NCBI RefSeq assembly: GCF_009766105.1 | Contig: NZ_LMUH01000017.1 | Span: forward strand, 1 to 64,000 | Reading direction: 5' to 3' | Origin: Granulicella sp. S156 | GTDB taxonomy: Bacteria > Acidobacteriota > Terriglobia > Terriglobales > Acidobacteriaceae | Length of the DNA: 64,000 bases | Shown: piece after piece, positions 7,336 to 15,904 of the stretch | Layout: each line of letters starts with the position of its first letter | Numbering within the stretch: position 1 is the first letter of the stretch | The notes under the pieces: model-generated | Seen by the model: only the letters and a program-made list of their open reading frames with translations | What the model was told of the DNA's origin: nothing | Databases searched by the model: none | Made by a program: the position numbers and the translations under genes

Positions 7336-10300
7336 TTAGAAGAGAATCTTCAGGGCAAGCTGGGTGTTGTACGGTTCGCCGGAGCCGATGCCGGGTGAGC
7401 CGGTGTAGACGCCGATGGTGGAGGTGCTCTGGCCGAAGCTGCCCGAGGCGAGGTTGTTGACCGGCGGTGCCAGATTGACGTGGTTGAGGACGTTGAACAT
7501 CTCTACGCGAAACTGCGCGCGGATGCGGTCCTTGTAGAGGGGGATATTTTTGAGCAGCGACAGATCCACGTCTTCGAAGCCGGGTCCGGAGACCTGATTG
7601 CGGGCCAGATTGCCGTAGGTGCCAGCTGCCGGCAACGTGAAGCTGTTCGGGTTGAGGTACTGCGCATCAGAGTACTGCTGCACCGAGCGGTCCTTGTTGA
7701 GCGCAGGGCCCGTGATACTGGCACGGTCCTCGTTCTCGCCGGTACCGCTGTTGTCCTGGCCGGAGAGGATGTTGACCGGCTCGCCGTCCTGGAGTTTGAG
7801 GATGCCGTTGACCTCCCAGCCGTGAGTCAAAGCCGCTGGGCCGTGCGCGAAGCCAGGAATGGAGTAGTTGAGATAGGCGGTGAAGTGGTTGCGGATGTCA
7901 TAGTTCGAGTTGCCCCAGTCGCCAGCCAGATTGGCCGAGTTCTGCGGGATGACGTTGAAGACGGTGGAGTCATCCAGATTGTGGCTCCAGGCATAGGAGA
8001 ACTGGCTGGTAAGCCCATGCCACGCGCTGCTGCGCAGCGTGACCTGCAGCGAGTTGTAGCTGGCCGAGGCGGCGGAGTTGATCTGGTTGATGATGCCGAA
8101 GTTGGGGAACTTGTTGAAGTAGGGACGTGAAGCCTGCTGCGCTGTGAATATGTTGCCGGTCGCGGTGGTCACTGTCGCAGTGCTCTGGTCGAGTTGTTGT
8201 CCCGGAACTACAGCCGACTGGTTGATGTCCTGCAGAACGAGATTGTGGCGGCTGGCCGATCCAACGTAGCCGATATTCAACTGCCACGCCTTGCCCAGAC
8301 TCTGCTCGACGTTCAGGCCGAAGAGTTCGAGATAGGGTGTTTTGAAGTTGCGGTTGACCGAGTAGATGGAGACCACGTTGCTGCCCGTGGGCTGCCCCTG
8401 GCTGGCCGTGAAGATAGGAGTTGTCTGGTTGTAGCTCCAGATGGGCGTCGGAGTACTGGTCGAGTTGATAACGATGGATTCGTTGGGCAGGGTGCCTGCC
8501 GGGTTGTTGTTGACGCCGCCGGCGCCGCCGTTGGGGATGCCGATATTGCCAAAGAAGGCCTGGCCGGCCGGCTGGTCGAAGTAGATGCCGAAGTTGGCGC
8601 GGATGACGGTGCCGGTGCGCGCCTGGTAGGAAGCTCCGATGCGCGGCGAGAAGTTGAGCTTGTTGCTGTTGTAGAAGTACTGCGGTGTACCTGAGCCCGA
8701 ACCGGCTACCACCAGGCCCTGGTTGGGGTCGAAGAAGGATAGATTGGGGTCGTTGGTGTAGAAGGGCTGCTGGTAGTCATAGCGCAGGCCGAGGTTGACG
8801 TTCAGCTTCGACGTGGCCTGCCAGGAATCTTCCGCGAACGAGGTTCCAGTGTGGGTGTAGATGAAGCGTTCCTGGTTGCCGAGGGTGATGGTGGATTGGA
8901 AAGAGTAGCCGGCAAGGTAGTCGGCGAGGTTCTGGAGGTTGGTGTCGAGGTTTGCATCGTAGTACGGATTGGGAGTGCTGGTAGTAGGCGCAGTCGAAGC
9001 GATTGCCCAGGGCCCGAGTATGCCGCCGGTGCCGAAGTTGAAGGCGCCACGACCGGCAAAGTTGTAGTAAAGGTCGATGAAGGCGCGGCGATACTCAAGA
9101 CCGAAGCGTATCTGGTGCTTGCCGACCACCCAGGAGATCGTATCGGCGATATGGCCGGTGATGTCATTGCGGCCTGAGGTTGGCGTGATGCCGATAGAGT
9201 CGAAGCCGTTGATGGCGATCTGCGGAGCGCCGGAGAGTGAAGCGCCGGTGTTGAGGCCGGCCAGCGTCAGGGGATTCTGGGTGTGCACCGCATCGGCAAA
9301 GCCCTGTGTGAAATAGCTGACGCCGGCAGCCAACTGGTTGCTCAGGTTGGGGCGGAGGCTGTAATTCCAGACCACATCGTAGTTCTGGATGTGCGAGGGA
9401 ACGGTTTGGAAGTACTCCGGCAGATAAGAGCAGACAAAGATGCAGTCAGGAGCATCGGCGTAACCCTGGCCGAAGTACCAGCGTGCCGACAGATGGCTCT
9501 TCTCGCTGAAGTTGTGGTCGAGCTTGGCGACGATGTTGTGGCTGTAACCGCTTTGCGGTGCGCTGCTGGAGTAGTTGTTTGGCGTGCCGGGAAGACCGGC
9601 AATGACGCTCGGATCCCACATCGTGTTGAGGACCGCCTGCGAGACTTGGCTGGGCGCGACCGCAGCATAGGTGCCGTAGGGCTTGCCGGTGTCCGGGTTG
9701 GTGCCGTTGGCCAGAAGCGCGAGTGCCTCGTTTACATAGGCTGGTGAGGGTTCAGTGACTTTATTGGAGGCTCCAATGACGAACTTCTGCTCCTCGTAGG
9801 TAAGGAAGAAGAAGGTGTGGTCATGCCAGATGGGACCGCCGAGCGAACCGCCCCAGTTCTGGTTGCGTAGTGGGTTTGACGGCGAGCCGGGAGTCACAAA
9901 GGGTGAGGCTACGGCCAGTGCCTCATTACGGTTGAAGTAGAAGGCGGAGCCGTGGAATTGGTTGGTGCCGGACTTGGTGGTGACGTTCAGGTTGCCGCCT
10001 GGGCTTCGGCCGGCTTCGGCGTTGCCAGTGGTCTGTAGCGAATATTCCTCGAGCGCTTCGACGGGATAGATGACGCCGGCGATGCCGCTGATGCCGCCCT
10101 GGTTAACGGCGTCTGCGTTCAGGTAGAGATCGTTGTTATCCGTACCGTCGATGGTGTAGTTGATCTGGTTGTTGCGCGCACCGTTGACGGAACCGGTGTT
10201 GTTATAACCGGCAAAGGACGCGGAGGTGCCGAGAAGCTGCGTGAAGTCGCGGCCGTTCAACGGCACATCCTGCAGCGCCTTCGACGATAGGGTCGTGGTC

Positions 10301-10713
10301 TGCGTGACGGTGGTTGTGTCGAGTGAAAGAGAATCGGCGGAGACTTCGATCGTGGTTGACTGATTTGCGACAGCCAGTTTCACTGGAAGCGTATAGATCT
10401 TGCCGGCCAGCACCTGTACGTTTGCGATCTGGGTGAGCTGGAAACCGGAGACTACGACCTTGATGGTGTAGTTGCTGAGCGGGAGATCGCTGAATGAAAA
10501 TTCGCCCGCGGCTGTGGAAACGGTATCGCGAACAGCCCCCGTGGCCACGTCAAGGGCGGTTACCTTTGCGCCAGAGACAATCGCGCCCGTGGGATCCGTG
10601 ACGGTGCCGTTGATGCTGCCGCGAAAGGTTTGGGCCAGCGATGGCAAGGAATGAAGTAGCAACAGCGAAAACATGACGAAGACTATTCGCCGCCAGAATA
10701 CGTTTTTTTGCAT
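7336..10713 (-). CDS. TonB-dependent receptor, Oar-like, with carboxypeptidase-regulatory-like domain
   Basis: A 1125-residue outer-membrane protein. In order: signal peptide (about 1-27, ending LAQ), a carboxypeptidase regulatory-like beta-sandwich (about 30-115, starting GSINGTVTDPTGAIVSGAKV), a plug domain (about 130-240, with VPLNGRDFTQLLG and NYTIDGTDNNDLY), and a long beta-barrel ending in LALKILF with a terminal Phe. Members import large or scarce substrates, often oligosaccharides, using TonB energy. The substrate cannot be read from sequence. Start ATG at 10713. No SusD homologue is adjacent, as usual for acidobacterial receptors. A 650-bp gene-free region lies upstream. Confidence 0.92.
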   Translation of the reverse strand: MQKNVFWRRIVFVMFSLLLLHSLPSLAQTFRGSINGTVTDPTGAIVSGAKVTALDVATGAVRDTVSTAAGEFSFSDLPLSNYTIKVVVSGFQLTQIANVQVLAGKIYTLPVKLAVANQSTTIEVSADSLSLDTTTVTQTTTLSSKALQDVPLNGRDFTQLLGTSASFAGYNNTGSVNGARNNQINYTIDGTDNNDLYLNADAVNQGGISGIAGVIYPVEALEEYSLQTTGNAEAGRSPGGNLNVTTKSGTNQFHGSAFYFNRNEALAVASPFVTPGSPSNPLRNQNWGGSLGGPIWHDHTFFFLTYEEQKFVIGASNKVTEPSPAYVNEALALLANGTNPDTGKPYGTYAAVAPSQVSQAVLNTMWDPSVIAGLPGTPNNYSSSAPQSGYSHNIVAKLDHNFSEKSHLSARWYFGQGYADAPDCIFVCSYLPEYFQTVPSHIQNYDVVWNYSLRPNLSNQLAAGVSYFTQGFADAVHTQNPLTLAGLNTGASLSGAPQIAINGFDSIGITPTSGRNDITGHIADTISWVVGKHQIRFGLEYRRAFIDLYYNFAGRGAFNFGTGGILGPWAIASTAPTTSTPNPYYDANLDTNLQNLADYLAGYSFQSTITLGNQERFIYTHTGTSFAEDSWQATSKLNVNLGLRYDYQQPFYTNDPNLSFFDPNQGLVVAGSGSGTPQYFYNSNKLNFSPRIGASYQARTGTVIRANFGIYFDQPAGQAFFGNIGIPNGGAGGVNNNPAGTLPNESIVINSTSTPTPIWSYNQTTPIFTASQGQPTGSNVVSIYSVNRNFKTPYLELFGLNVEQSLGKAWQLNIGYVGSASRHNLVLQDINQSAVVPGQQLDQSTATVTTATGNIFTAQQASRPYFNKFPNFGIINQINSAASASYNSLQVTLRSSAWHGLTSQFSYAWSHNLDDSTVFNVIPQNSANLAGDWGNSNYDIRNHFTAYLNYSIPGFAHGPAALTHGWEVNGILKLQDGEPVNILSGQDNSGTGENEDRASITGPALNKDRSVQQYSDAQYLNPNSFTLPAAGTYGNLARNQVSGPGFEDVDLSLLKNIPLYKDRIRAQFRVEMFNVLNHVNLAPPVNNLASGSFGQSTSTIGVYTGSPGIGSGEPYNTQLALKILF

Positions 10714-11368
10714 AAATACCCCCTATTGAAAAGTGAAGCAGATGGTGTGAGCTGTAGCGGGAACCGGCCGTAGCCGGAACAACCGCGGTTGAGTGTGTAT
10801 ATACAGAAGCGATCCGGAGGTCATCCTGGAGGCGCTTTTGGGAGACGCTTTTTGCGGGTACCGCTTTGTTGAAAGTTGCAACTACAACCGAAAGGCTTCT
10901 TCCCAGGGGAACGGCGGCTGGAATACCGCTGTCATGTCAACACTTGAAAGGAAACCGCGAAGAAACCAGGTTCGTTCAGAATTTCGGGATTTGAAGATGG
11001 CCGCCGGAGGGCTGACGGCAAAGGCATAGGCGTGCAGCAGCTAACGTTAACAGAAGTAACAACAGCGCGAAATTGTGGCCTTATTTAACACAAATTTGAA
11101 TCGATAGTAACACGCAAAATGCGCTTGTCCGCAACAAGAACGCACTTTGTGATTGACGAAAGATTTTTGGACAGCGCGGAGTACATGTGAGTGCCCCATG
11201 ATTTAGGTGGTGGGACACGCATCTGCGAAATACAGGGGTTTCTAGACGCAAAGCGCGCCACAAACATTTGCATCACGCTCTGCATCAAGGGGTTTCTCTG
11301 CTCCCGTTGGTCGGTCGAAATGACAGGCTTGTGGGCGAGGCGGAGCGGGTAGACCTAATCCCTGCTCC
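10714..11368. other. Gene-free region with receptor promoter area and dispersed repeats
   Basis: No convincing gene is present in these 655 bases. The right part holds a copy of the 99-bp dispersed repeat (11229-11326) and a short CTAATCCCTG duplication. The left part must carry the promoter of the TonB-dependent receptor, but no clear -35/-10 pair could be assigned. Short open frames here merely read through the repeat. Confidence 0.6.
11229..11326 (-). repeat. Dispersed repeat, copy A (99-bp form with 40-nt core)
   Basis: Read on the minus strand this matches 27347-27445 with one visible mismatch. The ends carry CTGTCATTTCGACCG and CCCCTGTATTT; the 40-nt core lies at 11245-11284. It is intergenic, between the esterase gene and the TonB-dependent receptor promoter region. 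Confidence 0.85.
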
Positions 11369-11381
11369 CTAATCCCTGCTC
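11354..11381. repeat. Inverted copy of the GGGATTAGGG double motif
   Basis: The sequence CCTAATCCCTGCTC occurs twice in tandem and is the reverse complement of the motif at 1816-1846. It overlaps the last codons and stop of the adjacent esterase gene. Confidence 0.5.
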
Positions 11382-12268
11382 TTCGGGAACAGGAACCGGA
11401 GCACCTGGTCGAAGCGTGTGGCCCAGGACTCTTCGTCGTGCTGACCGCCGGGGACGCGCAGGTAGCTGAGATCGATACCATCGCGCCAGCCGCGCTGGAG
11501 CAGCCGTCGGTGCAGGAGATCGGTGTCGCGCAGGTGCCGCAGCCCTTCGGCCATGCCCATATCGAGCCAGATGCGCAGGTCCGGTTTGGGTTTGGCTTCA
11601 CCTACCAGTGCCAGGATGCTCCGCTTGTTCCACCAGACGCTCGGGGAGAGTACGGCGATCTTCCCAAAGACCTGTGGATATTTGAGGCCGAGTGCCAGGG
11701 AGATGAGGCCTCCCAGCGAGGAGCCGCCAAGTGCCGTATGGGCGGGGTCGGGAAGGGTGCGGAAGCGGCGATCGATCAGGGGCTTCAGCTCTTCGACCAG
11801 GAGTCGGCCATAGAGATAGCCTTCGCCGCCACCGAGCCGCGCGTCTCGCGTTGGGGTGTACTCGGCCATGCGCCGCGCGCCGGTGTTGGCGATGCCTACA
11901 AGGATGACGGGTTCGATCAGTTCCTCGCGGGTGAGCCAGTCGGCGGTGGTATGGGCGCGCCAGGTGCGGTTAGCGGCGAAGGAGGTGCGGCCATCGAAGA
12001 GGTTCTGGCCATCGTGCAAATAAAAGACGGGAAAGCGCTTCCGGGGCTCGGTGCGGTAGGCTTCGGGGAGGTAAATTGAGATATCTCTGTTATCAGGCAG
12101 CAGTTGCGAGTGAAAGCCGCGGAGCACGCGATACCGTGGATTGCTGTCGAGGTCGTAGGGTGGGGTATCGGCGTCCGGCTCAGTCGAGGCGCCGTCAAAA
12201 CGCAAGCCGAAGTCGTCAGCGGCAAGAGGCATGAAGTCGGGGGGAACAGTGATGAGTGAATCGTTCAA
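11369..12268 (-). CDS. Putative esterase, enterochelin-esterase-like alpha/beta hydrolase
   Basis: A 299-residue alpha/beta hydrolase of the esterase D/Fes-like group. The nucleophile elbow is G182-S183-S184-L185-G186 (Ser184), the catalytic His is probably His277 in PGGQHDEESW, and HDGQNLFDG (about 85-93) is the family's oxyanion-region signature. Relatives hydrolyse carboxylic esters, for example of siderophores or acetylated sugars; the substrate here is unknown. No signal peptide is evident, so it is probably cytoplasmic. It diverges from the amidoligase-type cluster with only ~57 nt between start codons. The 3' end overlaps a short repeat. Confidence 0.85.
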   Translation of the reverse strand: MNDSLITVPPDFMPLAADDFGLRFDGASTEPDADTPPYDLDSNPRYRVLRGFHSQLLPDNRDISIYLPEAYRTEPRKRFPVFYLHDGQNLFDGRTSFAANRTWRAHTTADWLTREELIEPVILVGIANTGARRMAEYTPTRDARLGGGEGYLYGRLLVEELKPLIDRRFRTLPDPAHTALGGSSLGGLISLALGLKYPQVFGKIAVLSPSVWWNKRSILALVGEAKPKPDLRIWLDMGMAEGLRHLRDTDLLHRRLLQRGWRDGIDLSYLRVPGGQHDEESWATRFDQVLRFLFPKSRD

Positions 12269-12325
12269 ATCTAAAACACAACCCTGGTGTAGAAGTAAGG
12301 CCTCAGAGTATCAGAGGGCCAGGGC

Positions 12326-13036
12326 ATGAAACGGGAATATCACAAGAGGTACTCGAGCGAACTCGGCCGCGAGATGGAGATGCTCGTGTTCGGGCACGAC
12401 GGTCTGCCGGCGATTGTGTTTCCCACCTCGTGCGGGCGTTTTTATGAGTTTGAAGACCGCGCGATGGTCTCGGCTGTGCACGAAAAGATCGAAACGGGCC
12501 GTCTGCAACTCTTCTGCGTAGACTCGGTCGACGGCGAGAGCTGGTACAACCGCAATGTTCCGCCACGGTGGAGGATTGCGCGGCAGGTGCAGTATGAGAA
12601 TTACATCCTGCGCGAGGTGTTGCCGTTTGTGCGCCAGCAGAACCGCCAGCCGCACCTGGTGTCGCTGGGCTGTAGCCTGGGCGGCTACCATGCGGCCAAT
12701 ATCGCGTTCCGGCATCCGAATCTTTTTACGGGCATGCTTTCGATGAGCGGTGCGTTCGACATGAAGAGCTTTCTGCGCGGTTACTACGACGAAGACTGCT
12801 ACTTCAATCTGCCGCTGGATTACCTGCCCAACCTGCACGATGCGGGCATTCTGGATCGCATGCGGCGTAACACTTATGTTCTTGCCACGGGCGTTCACGA
12901 CCATTGCTGGAACGATAACGAACGGCTCGCCACAGAGCTGCGGGCGAAGAATATTCCCGTGCGGCTGGATGTATGGGGCGACAATGCCGAGCACGACTGG
13001 CCCTGGTGGCAGCGCATGGTGCAGGTTTATTTATAA
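12326..13036 (+). CDS. Small alpha/beta-hydrolase esterase, first gene of amidoligase-type cluster
   Basis: A 236-residue alpha/beta hydrolase of the short esterase class. The nucleophile elbow is G115-C116-S117-L118-G119 (Ser117), followed by GYHAANIAFRHP; the likely catalytic His is His223 in AEHDWPWW. No signal peptide is seen. It starts 57 nt from the divergent esterase and is followed after 65 nt by the ATP-grasp gene on the same strand. Hydrolases of this size next to ATP-grasp and YbdK-type ligases suggest it trims, releases or transfers an acyl or peptide intermediate, but its substrate is unknown. Confidence 0.82.
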   Translation: MKREYHKRYSSELGREMEMLVFGHDGLPAIVFPTSCGRFYEFEDRAMVSAVHEKIETGRLQLFCVDSVDGESWYNRNVPPRWRIARQVQYENYILREVLPFVRQQNRQPHLVSLGCSLGGYHAANIAFRHPNLFTGMLSMSGAFDMKSFLRGYYDEDCYFNLPLDYLPNLHDAGILDRMRRNTYVLATGVHDHCWNDNERLATELRAKNIPVRLDVWGDNAEHDWPWWQRMVQVYL

Positions 13037-13101
13037 AGAGAACAAGCACGTTATTTCTGGATGGGAAATGAAATCGAGCGGTTCAACCTGGAGATAGGAA
13101 C

Positions 13102-14133
13102 ATGGCAGTGAAGAAGATTGGCGTGTTGTTTGGGATGGAGAACACCTTTCCCGGAGCTCTGGTCGAGCGCATCAACTCGTTGGATATCGAGGGGATTCGC
13201 GCTGAATTTGTCGAGGTCGGTGGCGTGGAGATGGCCAAGCCGAGTCCCTATGCGGTGATCATCGACCGCATCTCGCACGATATCCCCTTTTATCGCGCGT
13301 ACCTGAAGAACGCTGCGCTGACGGGAACGCAGGTCATCAATAATCCGTTCTGGTGGTCGGCTGATGACAAGTTCTTCAACTACGCGCTGGCGGAAAAGCT
13401 CGGCGTGGCCGTGCCGCGTACCGTGCTACTGCCGCACAAGCACTATCCGCCGGACACCAATCAGCGCTCCATGCGCAACCTGCAGTATCCGCTCGACTGG
13501 GATGCGGTCTTTGAGTATGTGAAGTTCCCGGCGTTCCTCAAGCCGCACGACGGCGGCGGCTGGCGCGATGTCTACCACGTGCACAACCGCGATGAGTTCT
13601 TCCACGCCTATGACCAGACGGGCGAACTTTGCATGACGCTGCAGGCAGCCGTGAAGTTCAACGAGTACTTCCGCTGCTACGTCGTTGGGCAGGAGGAGGT
13701 GCGCATTATGCCGTACGATCCTCGGAGGGAGCACGCGCATCGTTACGTGCTCGACCCGCCGGAGTATCCGAAGGCGCTGCTGGCGCGCGTGAAAAAAGAT
13801 GCGCTGACGCTCTGCCGTGCGCTGGGCTATGACCTGAACACGGTGGAGTTTGCGGTCGAGGATGGTGTTCCGTATGCGATCGACTTCATGAACCCGGCGC
13901 CCGATGCGGATCGGCACTCAGTTGGCGAAGAGAGCTTTGAGTGGATCGTGGACCGCGTCGCCAAGCTCGCGATCAAGAAGGCGAAGCTTGCCGGTGAGCC
14001 GCTGCAGGAGATGCGCTGGTCGAGCTTCCTGGGGGCTGAGCCGGCGAAGAAGGTTGCGCCGAAGAAGAGTGCTGCGAAGAAAGCTCCAGCGAAGAAGAGT
14101 GCTACGAAAAAGGCTGTAACGAAAGGGACGTAA
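13102..14133 (+). CDS. ATP-grasp ligase with lysine/alanine-rich tail
   Basis: A 343-residue ATP-grasp protein resembling RimK and glutathione synthetase-type carboxylate-amine ligases. Visible features are an N-terminal preATP-grasp domain (1-100), the nucleotide-binding segment FLKPHDGGGWRDV (146-157), a central RCYVVGQEEVRIM strand and a Mg-binding segment AIDFMNPAPDAD (259-270). It should activate a carboxylate as acyl phosphate and join it to an amine. Residues 312-343 form a tail of repeated AKK and PKK units unlike the catalytic domain; it could bind nucleic acid or polyanions. GGAGATAGGAAC precedes the ATG. Its partners are the adjacent hydrolase and the YbdK-like ligase. Confidence 0.85.
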   Translation: MAVKKIGVLFGMENTFPGALVERINSLDIEGIRAEFVEVGGVEMAKPSPYAVIIDRISHDIPFYRAYLKNAALTGTQVINNPFWWSADDKFFNYALAEKLGVAVPRTVLLPHKHYPPDTNQRSMRNLQYPLDWDAVFEYVKFPAFLKPHDGGGWRDVYHVHNRDEFFHAYDQTGELCMTLQAAVKFNEYFRCYVVGQEEVRIMPYDPRREHAHRYVLDPPEYPKALLARVKKDALTLCRALGYDLNTVEFAVEDGVPYAIDFMNPAPDADRHSVGEESFEWIVDRVAKLAIKKAKLAGEPLQEMRWSSFLGAEPAKKVAPKKSAAKKAPAKKSATKKAVTKGT

Positions 14134-14517
14134 ATGACAGTACGTATGAAGTGGATGCCGGGACTATGGATTGCTTGCCTGCTTGTGACGAGTGCTTCCT
14201 GCTTTGGTCAGGCAAGCCCAACCACCAGCACGCAGCAGCGGGCTGAGAATCTGAGTGGAGTCGTTTACTCCGCGGATGCCGACGGAACGAAGCATGTGAT
14301 GAGTGATGTTATCGTCGCGGAGTGCCTGTCCGGTTTCAGGAACTGCGTGATGGAGACTAAGACGGATGCAGAGGGACAATTTTCGGTCTCTTCGAAACAG
14401 AACACGAGAGTTCATTACCTGCAGTTTTTGTCGCCGGGCTGGAGTGAGTCCCAGGTGACAGTGAGACTGACCAAGGATGCCGGCAGGCTCAGTGTCACGC
14501 TTGTAGCTCGTTATTAG
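14134..14517 (+). CDS. Small secreted protein with regulatory-like beta-sandwich
   Basis: 127 residues. A signal peptide (MKWMPGLWIACLLVTSASCFGQA after a short leader) is followed by one compact domain whose pattern (LSGVVYSAD, then TKTDAEGQFSVSS, then RLSVTLVARY) resembles carboxypeptidase regulatory-like/transthyretin-like folds. No enzyme motif is visible. The ATG directly follows the stop of the ATP-grasp gene, with AAAGGG 8 nt upstream, so the two are almost certainly co-transcribed and translationally coupled. This export signal is the only one in the cluster. Function unknown. Confidence 0.7.
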   Translation: MTVRMKWMPGLWIACLLVTSASCFGQASPTTSTQQRAENLSGVVYSADADGTKHVMSDVIVAECLSGFRNCVMETKTDAEGQFSVSSKQNTRVHYLQFLSPGWSESQVTVRLTKDAGRLSVTLVARY

Positions 14518-14538
14518 GTTCACCTAGAGGCATGAATC

Positions 14539-15642
14539 ATGCGACCGACCTTTACGCTTGGAATCGAAGAGGAGTACCAAACGATTGATCCGGTGACGCG
14601 CGATCTCCGCTCGCATATTGCGACGGAGATGCTGGCCAAGGGCAAGCTGCGGCTGGAAGAGCGTGTGAAGGCTGAGATGCATCAGTCCGTCATCGAAGTC
14701 GGCACACGCATCTGCCACAACATCGGCGAGGCGCGTGAGGATATCTACGACCTGCGCCGGAACATGATCCGTCTTGCCGAGGAGCATGGACTGGTGCTGG
14801 TCGCGGGTGCGACGCATCCCTTCGCCGACTGGCGTTCGCAGGAGATCTATCCCGACCCGCGTTATGCGAAGGTGGTGGAGGATTTGCAGCTTGTCGCGCG
14901 GTCGAACCTCATCTTCGGCCTGCATGTGCATGTGGGGATCGAAGACCGCGAGGCGGCGATTCGCATCATGAACTCGCTGCGTTATTTTTTGCCGCATATC
15001 CTTGCGCTCTCGACGAACTCTCCGTTCTGGCTGGGGATGGAGACTGGCTACAAGAGCTATCGTGCGAAGGTCTTCGAGAACTTTCCGCGTACCAACCTGC
15101 CGGACACGTTCAATAGCTACTCGGAGTTTGAGAGTTATGTGAACCTGCTGATCAAGACCAACTCTATCGACAATGCGAAGAAGATCTGGTGGGATGTGCG
15201 CCCGCATCCGTTCTTCAACACGGTCGAAGTGCGGGTGTGCGATATCCCTCTGCGCGCGGAAGAGACGGTCGCGATTGCGGCGCTGATTCAGGCGACGGCG
15301 GCGAAGCTGTGGCAGCTTCATGAGCGCAATCTGGACTTCCGCCAGTACTCGCGCGCTCTGCTGATGGAGAACAAGTTTCGTGCCGTGCGCTATGGCCTGG
15401 AGGGCAAGCTCATCGACTTCGGCAAAGAGCAGGAGGTGCCGGAGAAGGAGCTAATTCTCGAGTACCTTGCGTTCATTGACGATGTGCTGGATGAGCTGCA
15501 GTGCAGGGATGCGATTGGGTACATTCACACGATGCTGAAGCAGGGTTCGGGGGCGGATAGGCAGCTCCGCGTCTTTCGGGAGACCGGGGATTTGAAGGCG
15601 GTGGTTGACTACATGGCTGCTGAGACGAAGGTTGGACTCTAG
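14539..15642 (+). CDS. YbdK-type carboxylate-amine ligase (GCS2 family)
   Basis: A 367-residue member of the glutamate-cysteine ligase type 2 family. The family start GIEEEYQ (8-14), with its acidic metal ligands, is followed by LHVHVGI (128-134) and the later DVRPHPFFNTVEVRVCD segment. E. coli YbdK has weak gamma-glutamylcysteine ligase activity; the physiological product of most members is unknown. An ATP-dependent amide ligation is expected. TAGAGG precedes the ATG by 8 nt. It lies between the small secreted protein gene (21 nt) and, after a palindromic repeat, the M29 peptidase gene. Confidence 0.9.
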   Translation: MRPTFTLGIEEEYQTIDPVTRDLRSHIATEMLAKGKLRLEERVKAEMHQSVIEVGTRICHNIGEAREDIYDLRRNMIRLAEEHGLVLVAGATHPFADWRSQEIYPDPRYAKVVEDLQLVARSNLIFGLHVHVGIEDREAAIRIMNSLRYFLPHILALSTNSPFWLGMETGYKSYRAKVFENFPRTNLPDTFNSYSEFESYVNLLIKTNSIDNAKKIWWDVRPHPFFNTVEVRVCDIPLRAEETVAIAALIQATAAKLWQLHERNLDFRQYSRALLMENKFRAVRYGLEGKLIDFGKEQEVPEKELILEYLAFIDDVLDELQCRDAIGYIHTMLKQGSGADRQLRVFRETGDLKAVVDYMAAETKVGL

Positions 15643-15720
15643 GGAAGCAGGGGTGGGACATCATTGAGCCAACTTGGAGAAATACAAGGGATAGATCTGG
15701 TGCAGCTTCAGGCGAAGAGC

Positions 15721-15809
15721 CTTTAACGCAGAGGTCGCTGAGGTTTCGCGGAGGCCGCCACGAATGCCGTCGCGGCCTCCGCGAGACCTCGGCGGCCTCT
15801 GCGTTAGAG
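15721..15809. repeat. Palindrome of three tandem 9-mers, copy 1
   Basis: Arms 15721-15758 and 15772-15809 are 38 nt long and pair at 34 positions. The left arm reads ACGCAGAGG, TCGCTGAGG and TTTCGCGGAGG in succession. It lies in the 262-bp gap between the YbdK-like ligase and M29 peptidase genes, where it could attenuate read-through or split the cluster into two transcripts. Confidence 0.75.
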
Positions 15810-15904
15810 ATTTTTTCTCGTTGCTGCAAATCTTTTCTTGCGCAGATTAATCGCGCTTAACCGCTCATAGACACGTTATTCTAGTGTTAATGGTGGGTGA
15901 AGAG

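Noticed and set aside
11085-11288. Short open frames running through copies A and B of the 99-bp repeat
   Set aside because: They differ outside the repeat and share only its coding-like core; treated as a property of the repeat, noted as a finding, not as a gene.
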